Positions 1-4,511 of a DNA stretch of 6,668 nt are shown here, piece after piece. The stretch spans positions 13,997-20,664 of the forward strand of contig PLSH01000185.1 in NCBI GenBank assembly GCA_003165095.1, written 5' to 3'. The stretch's first letter is position 1; each line of letters begins with the position of its first letter. Made by a program: the position numbers and the translations under genes. The notes beneath the pieces were generated by a model. That model made no database searches. It was not told where the DNA came from and worked only from the letters and a program-made list of their open reading frames with translations. The stretch is from Acidobacteriaceae bacterium. GTDB lineage: Bacteria > Acidobacteriota > Terriglobia > Terriglobales > Acidobacteriaceae.

Positions 1-294
1 ATTCGAGTAGGGGCGAGGGAAGTGGACTCAGAGGTGCAATTCACGGTTCAGGACTTTGGGCCGGGCATCGCCTCGGAGCATCTGGAGCGCATCTTCGAGC
101 GGTTCTACCGCGTGGACAAGGCCCGCTCCCGCGAGTCAGGCGGGACGGGGCTGGGACTGGCCATCGTGAAGCACATCGTGCTGGCCCACGGGGGCCGTAT
201 CTGGGCGGAAAGCGAACTCGGCAACGGCGCATCGTTTCACTTCACGCTGCCGATGGTCCAGGCGCCGCAGCCGGCGGCCACAGCGAAGGCGTGA
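1..294 (+). CDS. Sensor histidine kinase, PhoR-type, C-terminal part (5' truncated by window)
   Basis: The frame is open from base 1 to a TGA at 292-294, giving the last 97 residues of a longer protein. They form the second half of a HATPase_c domain: G1 box DFGPGI (residues 18-23 of the fragment), F box around IFERFYRVD (31-39), and G2 box [13 protein letters not shown] (47-59), ending in a beta strand FHFTLP and a short Ala/Pro-rich tail. These motifs bind ATP for autophosphorylation of the upstream (unseen) histidine. The stretch [10 protein letters not shown] followed by [12 protein letters not shown] closely resembles E. coli PhoR, the phosphate-starvation sensor kinase. PstS lies two genes downstream, which fits that role. 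The N box, H box and any membrane or PAS domains are outside the window, so the exact subfamily is an inference. The GTG at 22 is internal, because the coding frame continues upstream to base 1. Confidence 0.93.
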   Translation: MRVGAREVDSEVQFTVQDFGPGIASEHLERIFERFYRVDKARSRESGGTGLGLAIVKHIVLAHGGRIWAESELGNGASFHFTLPMVQAPQPAATAKA

Positions 295-387
295 GGTTTG
301 CGGTCGAGTCCCGGGGCGGGCAGTGTCATTCTTCACCCTCACGGAAGCCAGCCGGTCAAATCGGGTAGACTGGTCTCCTCGCAGTTT

Positions 388-423
388 CGGCCGGCGGCGC
401 GAGCGATTTCTCGATCCGGGCCG
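388..423 (+). other. Possible stem-loop upstream of the glutaminase-family gene
   Basis: CGGCCGG at 388-394 can pair with CCGG-G-CCG at 416-423 (one bulged G at 420). An inner CGAG/CTCG stem (400-403 with 410-413) closes a CGATTT loop. It lies between the kinase stop (294) and the enzyme start (448) and ends 24 bases before the start codon. There is no T tract, so an intrinsic terminator is unlikely. It could be a leader structure or simply chance pairing in GC-rich DNA. Confidence 0.2.
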
Positions 424-435
424 GCGCCTCGCTGC

Positions 436-441
436 GGAGAA
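436..441 (+). promoter_or_regulatory. Ribosome binding site deciding the start at 448
   Basis: GGAGAA lies 6 bases before ATG 448. That ATG begins a textbook signal peptide, whereas the 50 residues encoded in frame upstream (from a TTG at 298) are Arg/Pro/Ser-rich and unlike any export signal. This fixes the start at 448. Confidence 0.75.
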
Positions 442-447
442 GAATCA

Positions 448-2541
448 ATGAATCTGAAAACGATTTCACGCTGTCTTTTGTTCACTGCGGCAACCCTCTT
501 TGCCACCTCATTCGCCGCAGCGCAACAGCGGCCGCCTGCCGTCCCGCTGATCGCGCACAACCCGTATTTCAGCGTGTGGTCCATGGCCGACCATCTTACC
601 GACCAGGACACGAAGCACTGGACGGGCGCGCGGCAGCCCATTGCCGGCCTGATCCGAATCGACGGCAAGAACTACCGGTTCATGGGCGCCGAGCCTCGCG
701 TACTTCCCGCCATGGAGCAGACCGCGCTTGAAGTGACGCCGACGCGTACCGTCTACACGCTGAAGGCTGCGCAGGTGACTCTTACTGTAACTTTCTTTAC
801 TCCGGCATTTCCCAAAGATCTCGACCTGCTCTCCCGGCCGGTCACCTATCTCACATTCAGCGCGACGGGTGAGGGCGTGCACGACGTGACGCTGCTTCTG
901 GACATCGACCCCGTCATCGCTGTCAACACTGCCGATGAGCCGGTGACCTGGGGCCGCGGCCGCGCACAAGGACTCACCGTGCTGAATGCCGGCTCCCGCG
1001 ATCAGCGCGTTCTGAATCGCCCCGGCGACGATCTGCGCATCGACTGGGGCTATTTCCACCTGGGAGTTCCGGACGCGGCAAATGGACAACTGGTTTTATC
1101 GGACGCCGCTCTCGACGAATTTGTTTCGACGGGAACCCTGCCTGAGGCCGACGAACTCGATATGCCCCGCATGCCCCGTGATCACGCGGCTCATCTCGCG
1201 GTCGCACTTCCCCTGGGAAAGCTCTCGGCTGCCGCTGTCACGCGTCACGTTCTGCTGGCATATACAGAGGATTTTGCGATCGAGTACCTGGGCCGCAAGT
1301 TGCGCCCGTATTGGCAGCGTAACGGCTTGACGGTGGCGCAGATGCTTGCCGATGCGGAGAGCCAATACGCAAGCCTCGAGAAGAGAGGCGAGGAATTCGA
1401 CCGCGATTTGACCGCCGATTTGACGCAGGCGGGCGGACCGGCGTATGCGCAACTGGCTATCCTCGCTTATCGCCAGACCCTGGCGGCGCATGGCTTCGCA
1501 GCCGACGTGGATGGCACGCCGATGCTGTTTCCGAAGGAAAATTTCTCGAATGGCTGCATCTCGACCGTGGACGTTCTCTATCCTTCCGCGCCGTTCTTTC
1601 TATTCTTCAACCCGGCGCTGATCCAGGCGCAGCTCAAGCCGGTGCTGGAGTACGCCGCTCTGCCGCGCTGGAAGTGGCCGTTCGCGCCACACGACCTGGG
1701 CACCTATCCGCTGGCCGATGGCCAGGTGTACGGAGGCGGCGAAGTGACCGAGGACGACCAGATGCCGGTGGAGGAGAGCGGCAACCTGCTGATCATGGCC
1801 GACGCGATGAGCCGCGAGCAGGGCAACTGGGAGTTCGCTCGCCAGTACTGGCCGCAGTTCACGCTGTGGGCCGAGTACCTGCGCGACAAGGGGCTGGACC
1901 CGGCCAACCAGCTTTCGACGGACGATTTCGCCGGACACCTGGCGCACAACGCCAATCTCTCAATCAAGGCCATCGAGGGCCTGGCGGCTTATGCGCAGAT
2001 GGCCCAGGGGCTGGGCAAGGCCGATGTCGCGGCCCAGTACTCGCGCCTGGCATCCGATATGGCAGCGAAATGGCAGGCCATGGCCATCGACGGGGACCAC
2101 TACAAGCTGGCCTTTGACAAGCCCGGCACCTGGAGCCAGAAGTACAACCTGGTATGGGACCAGATCCTGGGCCTGAACCTTTTTCCGGCCAGGGTGCGGC
2201 AGACCGAGATCGCCTTCTACCTCGAGCACTTGAATCGGTTCGGGCTTCCGCTGGACATCCGCGCCGATTACACCAAGCTGGACTGGGAGATATGGACCGC
2301 GACGCTCGCGGACGCCCCGCAGGCGGGCAATCCCGATCCCTTCGCGGCGCTTATGGCTCCCATCGGGCGCTGGATCAACGAAGGCCCATCGCGCGTTCCG
2401 CTGACCGACTGGTACGACACGAAAAACGGCAGGCAGATCACGTTCCAGGCGCGATCCGTGGTGGGAGGCGTGTACATCAAGGCTCTGGCCAACCCGGCGC
2501 TGGCAGCGAAATGGCGCAACCGGCCGGAACCAACTCATTGA
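448..2541 (+). CDS. Secreted GtaA-type glutaminase family protein (DUF4964/DUF5127/DUF4965/DUF1793)
   Basis: This is a 697-residue exported protein. Residues 1-25 are a Sec signal peptide (basic N-terminus, hydrophobic LLFTAATLFA, AAA cleavage site before QQ26). The mature start, with PLIAHNPYFSVWS and the following HWTGARQPIAGLIRIDG, matches the DUF4964 N-terminal domain. A beta-rich DUF5127-like part follows to about residue 320, then a helical C-terminal half. Conserved family blocks are MPVEESGN (439-446), STDDFAGHLAHNANLSIKA (490-508), LVWDQILGLNLFP (568-580), DWEIWTATLA (612-621) and DWYDTKNGR (654-662). The length is close to the roughly 690 residues of Aspergillus GtaA, which releases glutamate and ammonia from glutamine outside the cell. 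The helical domain has an (alpha/alpha)6 fold as found in many glycoside hydrolases, so glutaminase activity of this bacterial member is assumed by homology, not shown. The protein probably acts in the periplasm or outside. It sits between a PhoR-type kinase and pstS in the same direction, 78 bases ahead of the latter. Confidence 0.88.
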   Translation: MNLKTISRCLLFTAATLFATSFAAAQQRPPAVPLIAHNPYFSVWSMADHLTDQDTKHWTGARQPIAGLIRIDGKNYRFMGAEPRVLPAMEQTALEVTPTRTVYTLKAAQVTLTVTFFTPAFPKDLDLLSRPVTYLTFSATGEGVHDVTLLLDIDPVIAVNTADEPVTWGRGRAQGLTVLNAGSRDQRVLNRPGDDLRIDWGYFHLGVPDAANGQLVLSDAALDEFVSTGTLPEADELDMPRMPRDHAAHLAVALPLGKLSAAAVTRHVLLAYTEDFAIEYLGRKLRPYWQRNGLTVAQMLADAESQYASLEKRGEEFDRDLTADLTQAGGPAYAQLAILAYRQTLAAHGFAADVDGTPMLFPKENFSNGCISTVDVLYPSAPFFLFFNPALIQAQLKPVLEYAALPRWKWPFAPHDLGTYPLADGQVYGGGEVTEDDQMPVEESGNLLIMADAMSREQGNWEFARQYWPQFTLWAEYLRDKGLDPANQLSTDDFAGHLAHNANLSIKAIEGLAAYAQMAQGLGKADVAAQYSRLASDMAAKWQAMAIDGDHYKLAFDKPGTWSQKYNLVWDQILGLNLFPARVRQTEIAFYLEHLNRFGLPLDIRADYTKLDWEIWTATLADAPQAGNPDPFAALMAPIGRWINEGPSRVPLTDWYDTKNGRQITFQARSVVGGVYIKALANPALAAKWRNRPEPTH

Positions 2542-2542
2542 A

Positions 2543-2571
2543 TTGCCGGTAAATTCAACTCCCCGTAACAT
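2543..2571 (+). promoter_or_regulatory. Candidate sigma-70-type promoter for pstS (weak)
   Basis: TTGCCG (2543-2548) and TAACAT (2566-2571) are separated by 17 bases and each match four of six consensus positions. Transcription would start near 2578, giving a leader of about 40 bases before the GTG at 2620. I see no convincing Pho box in this interval, so phosphate control of pstS is not demonstrated here. pstS could equally be read through from the upstream gene. Confidence 0.25.
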
Positions 2572-2606
2572 CTCCCGTGGAGAATGGGATGCGGAAGATC
2601 ATCTGC

Positions 2607-2613
2607 AAGGGAG
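2607..2613 (+). promoter_or_regulatory. Ribosome binding site deciding the GTG start of pstS
   Basis: AAGGGAG is 6 bases from GTG 2620, which begins the typical signal peptide (fMet)KKLLVAAV. The in-frame ATG at 2584 would add 12 charged residues ahead of the signal peptide and has no comparable site at the right distance. Confidence 0.75.
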
Positions 2614-2619
2614 CGAACC

Positions 2620-3621
2620 GTGAAAAAATTGTTAGTCGCCGCTGTGTGTTTTGTTTTGGCCTTGAGCGCGGCCCAGGCTCAGAAACTGACTGGAGCTGGA
2701 GCCACCTTTCCCTATCCGATCTATTCGAAGTGGTTTTCTGAATACAGCAACGCTCACCCCGGCGTTCAAATCAATTACCAATCCATCGGCTCAGGGGGCG
2801 GAATCAGCCAGGTGACAAAGGGTCTGGTGGACTTTGGCGCATCGGACATGCCGATGACGGATCAAATGCTGGCCAGCTCGCCGATCAAGCTGATTCACAT
2901 TCCAACCGTGCTGGGGGCGGATGTGCCGGCCTTCAACGTGACCGGCGTCAGCGACCTCAAGTTCAGCGGCGAAGTGCTGGCGGGAATCTTCCTGGGCAAG
3001 ATTGCCAACTGGAACGATCCGAGCATCGCCAAGGACAACCCGGGCGTTCACCTGCCCGATGAGAAGATCATCGTGGTGCATCGTTCCGACGGCAGCGGCA
3101 CCACATTCATCTGGACCGACTACCTGAGCAAGGTGAGCCCGGAGTGGGCCAACGGGCCGGGCAAGGGCACGGCGATCAACTGGCCGACCGGCGTGGGCGG
3201 CAAGGGCAACGAGGGCGTGGCCGGCTACGTGCGCCAGTTACCGGGCGCGATCGGCTATATCGAACTGATCTACGCGCTGCAAAACCACATCAGCTTCGGA
3301 TCGGTGAAGAACCTGGGCGGCAATTATGTAAAGGCCTCGATCGACGGGGTAACGCAGTCGGCGGCCAGCATCAAGCAGATGCCTGCCGACTACCGCATTT
3401 CCATTACCAACGCGCCGGGGGCGGATGCGTATCCGATCTCCAGCTTCACTTATCTGCTGATTCCCGCGCATCCCACGGATGCGGCCAGAGAAAAGGTGCT
3501 CAAGGACATGCTGAGCTGGATCGTCAAGTCAGGCGAGGGCGAGGTTTCGACGCTCTCCTACGCGCCACTGCCGCAGGGTCTGGCGGATAAGGTTCTCAAG
3601 ACCATTTACGATTTGCCGTAA
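2620..3621 (+). CDS. pstS: PstS, periplasmic phosphate-binding protein of the high-affinity Pst transporter
   Basis: The 333-residue product binds inorganic phosphate in the periplasm and delivers it to the PstCAB ABC importer. Residues 1-20 are a signal peptide cleaved after AQA; there is no lipobox cysteine, so the mature protein should be soluble. Compared with E. coli PstS, the phosphate-contacting residues are all present: T29-F30 in GAGATF, S58 in SIGSGGG, D76 in DFGASD, and R155, S159, G160, T161 in HRSDGSGT. The blocks LGKIANWNDP and GGKGNEGVAGYV followed by LPGAIGYIE are also diagnostic. The length is normal for the family. It is followed directly by a terminator and a convergent gene, so pstC, pstA, pstB and phoU are not downstream. 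They may lie left of the kinase or elsewhere in the genome. The PhoR-type kinase two genes upstream supports a phosphate-starvation role. Confidence 0.96.
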   Translation: MKKLLVAAVCFVLALSAAQAQKLTGAGATFPYPIYSKWFSEYSNAHPGVQINYQSIGSGGGISQVTKGLVDFGASDMPMTDQMLASSPIKLIHIPTVLGADVPAFNVTGVSDLKFSGEVLAGIFLGKIANWNDPSIAKDNPGVHLPDEKIIVVHRSDGSGTTFIWTDYLSKVSPEWANGPGKGTAINWPTGVGGKGNEGVAGYVRQLPGAIGYIELIYALQNHISFGSVKNLGGNYVKASIDGVTQSAASIKQMPADYRISITNAPGADAYPISSFTYLLIPAHPTDAAREKVLKDMLSWIVKSGEGEVSTLSYAPLPQGLADKVLKTIYDLP

Positions 3622-3664
3622 AAAAGCGGGAGGGTCCGGCGTTTGCGCCGGACCCTCCCCGCTT
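3620..3664. terminator. Bidirectional intrinsic terminator between pstS and the frataxin-like gene
   Basis: AAGCGGG plus AGGGTCCGGCG (3624-3641) pairs with CGCCGGACCCT plus CCCCGCTT (3646-3664) around a TTTG loop, about 18 base pairs with a single bulge. The run of six A at 3620-3625 gives a U tract for minus-strand transcription of the frataxin-like gene, which stops 12 bases to the right. The plus-strand tail (TTCT) is weak, but the hairpin starts only three bases after the pstS stop, so it probably ends both transcripts. Confidence 0.88.
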
Positions 3665-3675
3665 CTAAAGGTGTC

Positions 3676-3999
3676 TTATCCTTCCAACTGCTCGCCGATC
3701 AGGCGGTCCACCAGGGCGATGAGCTGCTCACCGGTTCGCGGCAGAATAAACTTCTCAACATTCAGGTCCCAATCCAGCTTGAAGCTCGTGGATAGCGCGG
3801 AGATCCAGATCTGGCGCACGGGCGTATTGGGCGTGATCACGAACTTGGCCGGCGGCTGCTCGAACCCAACATTCAAGACGCCGTTTTGCTCTTCGACCTC
3901 GAATCCGGCGTCCGCGTCTTCCTCGCGCGCGATCAGATGCTTCTTGAGCTCTTCGAGAGCCGCCTCCACCGCGCGCCGAAATTCCAGTTCATCCTGCAT
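3676..3999 (-). CDS. cyaY: CyaY/frataxin-like iron-binding protein
   Basis: The 107 residues match the size of E. coli CyaY (106) and align over the whole length. There is an N-terminal acidic helix (DELEFRRAVEAALEELKK, residues 3-20), an acidic ridge EEDAD (26-30), and strands GVLNVGFE (40-47) and KFVITP (52-57). The signature strand RQIWIS (62-67) contains the near-invariant Trp65, followed by DW at 76-77, and the final helix starts at RTGEQLIALVD. Frataxins bind Fe2+/Fe3+ at low affinity through the acidic surface and modulate cysteine desulfurase (IscS/NFS1) in cytosolic Fe-S cluster assembly. No isc or suf gene is visible here. The QIWIS...DW block is closer to the QIWLSS...DW form of mitochondrial frataxin than to E. 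coli QVWLA. The start ATG at 3999 has only a poorly spaced GGGG before it; a TACACT -10-like box 6 bases upstream suggests a leaderless message. A shared terminator lies just past the stop. Confidence 0.85.
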   Translation of the reverse strand: MQDELEFRRAVEAALEELKKHLIAREEDADAGFEVEEQNGVLNVGFEQPPAKFVITPNTPVRQIWISALSTSFKLDWDLNVEKFILPRTGEQLIALVDRLIGEQLEG

Positions 4000-4005
4000 G
4001 GCCCC

Positions 4006-4014
4006 AGTGTAGCA
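4006..4014 (-). promoter_or_regulatory. Candidate extended -10 promoter for the frataxin-like gene
   Basis: On the minus strand the bases read TGC-TACACT, an extended -10 element matching four of six -10 positions. It ends six bases before ATG 3999, so the transcript would begin at or next to the start codon (leaderless). No -35 box is seen at 17 bases (GCGAGA). The support is circumstantial: the gene also lacks a well-placed Shine-Dalgarno sequence. Confidence 0.3.
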
Positions 4015-4094
4015 AGGCAGGCTCAGGGCTCTCGCCAGGCGCAGATGTTTCGCGAGGCTGTCTTGAAATCGGACACAAATTTCGCGGCCCGCAT

Positions 4095-4121
4095 TAAAGT
4101 CCCTCGCTCGGACGCCGATAA
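4095..4121 (+). promoter_or_regulatory. Sigma-28 (FliA/sigma-D type) promoter driving the small acidic gene
   Basis: TAAAGTCC (4095-4102), an 11-base spacer, and GCCGATAA (4114-4121). The E. coli FliA consensus is TAAAGTTT-N11-GCCGATAA, so 14 of 16 positions and the spacer length match, including the complete -10 half. Transcription would start around 4127-4129, just ahead of the GGGAGG ribosome site at 4131 and the ATG at 4143. Position and orientation fit the small gene exactly. Confidence 0.8.
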
Positions 4122-4130
4122 GGAAGATGC

Positions 4131-4136
4131 GGGAGG
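4131..4136 (+). promoter_or_regulatory. Strong ribosome binding site of the small acidic gene
   Basis: GGGAGG is followed by a 6-base spacer and ATG 4143. It supports 4143 as the start and the reality of this short gene. Confidence 0.8.
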
Positions 4137-4142
4137 CGCCAT

Positions 4143-4391
4143 ATGGAGATTAGCCCCATCCCGGGAATTCGTCCGTTGACCGCGGTCAAGGCGCCGCCCG
4201 CCGAATCTCAACTTACAGCTGTTTTCGATATCGACTTGATTACCAAGATGGGAGACGGCGCATCATCGGCAAGCCGCAGGAAGGCTGCCGGCGTGGAAGA
4301 AGAGGAGAACGACGAAATGGGGTTCGGCAGCGAGGGCTCTTTGGATTCGCTCGACAGCGGTCCGAAGAGCAGCATCAGTTTCTTTGCCTGA
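4143..4391 (+). CDS. Small acidic protein of unknown function under a sigma-28-type promoter
   Basis: I do not recognise a named family for this 82-residue product. It starts with a Pro-rich segment MEISPIPGIRPLTAVKAPP (1-19), has one moderately hydrophobic stretch LTAVFDIDLITKM (24-36), then a basic SRRK, a Glu-rich run VEEEENDE (51-58), a Ser/Asp/Gly-rich linker, and an ISFFA C-terminus. It has no Cys, Trp, Tyr or His, no signal peptide and no membrane segment, and is probably largely disordered and cytosolic (inference). A near-perfect FliA-type promoter and a strong ribosome site lie directly upstream, so co-expression with late flagellar or chemotaxis genes is likely if the host is flagellated. 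FlgM, the anti-sigma-28 factor, is also small and often sigma-28-driven, but the FlgM C-terminal sigma-binding helices are not visible here. It is monocistronic: divergent from the frataxin-like gene and convergent with the ABC exporter. Confidence 0.75.
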   Translation: MEISPIPGIRPLTAVKAPPAESQLTAVFDIDLITKMGDGASSASRRKAAGVEEEENDEMGFGSEGSLDSLDSGPKSSISFFA

Positions 4392-4400
4392 GATGGTTCG
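4381..4400 (+). repeat. Imperfect 20-base direct repeat, copy 1
   Basis: These bases match 4481-4500 at 17 of 20 positions, exactly 100 bases apart, sharing AGATGGYTCG at the right end. This copy covers the last codons and stop of the small acidic gene; the second lies just outside the end of the ABC permease gene. Confidence 0.35.
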
Positions 4401-4442
4401 GTTTATCGCGAGGTAAGAGGGGTGTATTGAGGTTCGTGCTTT

Positions 4443-4468
4443 CCCAGGTCCCAAAAACGGGACCTGGG
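4443..4468. repeat. REP-like intergenic hairpin between convergent genes
   Basis: CCCAGGTCCC (4443-4452) and GGGACCTGGG (4459-4468) form a perfect 10-bp stem with an AAAAAC loop. It runs into the palindrome GGGGCCCC (4466-4473) and a further CCTGGG (4473-4478) that could compete for the same left arm. No U tract follows on either strand, so it is not a standard intrinsic terminator, although it could slow polymerase at the end of both flanking genes. Shape and location are typical of short dispersed palindromic repeats; only one copy is in this window. Confidence 0.5.
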
Positions 4469-4480
4469 GCCCCCTGGGCT

Positions 4481-4500
4481 TCATTGCCAGAGATGGCTCG
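4481..4500 (+). repeat. Imperfect 20-base direct repeat, copy 2
   Basis: This is the partner of the repeat at 4381-4400, with mismatches at three positions. Together the copies flank the hairpin at 4443-4468. A duplication around an inserted element or chance are both possible. Confidence 0.35.
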
Positions 4501-4511
4501 CCGAGCAAGCG

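Noticed and set aside
324..342. Possible Pho box (TGTCAT followed by CCTCAC)
   Set aside because: The second half does not match the Pho repeat at the required 11-base period; a single hexamer is expected by chance.
298..447. 50-residue N-terminal extension of the glutaminase-family protein from a TTG at 298
   Set aside because: The segment is Arg/Pro-rich, lacks a ribosome site, and precedes a good GGAGAA-ATG start with a perfect signal peptide at 448.
2584..2619. Upstream ATG start for PstS
   Set aside because: It would put 12 charged residues before the signal peptide; the GTG at 2620 has AAGGGAG at 6 bases and begins the KKLL signal.
2620..2652. Lipoprotein signal (Cys10) in PstS
   Set aside because: Residues before Cys10 (AAV) do not fit a lipobox, and the cysteine lies inside the hydrophobic core ahead of a clear AQA cleavage site.
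4048..4086. TTTCGCG direct repeat (4048-4054 and 4080-4086) in the divergent intergenic region
   Set aside because: Seven bases in GC-rich DNA at a 32-base spacing is not enough to argue for an operator.
3886..4179. 97-codon plus-strand frame overlapping the frataxin-like gene and the small acidic gene
   Set aside because: It is antisense to the conserved frataxin-like frame and overlaps the well-supported start at 4143; it has no recognisable domain.
4143..4391. Calling the small acidic gene flgM
   Set aside because: Only size and promoter type fit; the conserved C-terminal sigma-binding helices of FlgM are not visible.
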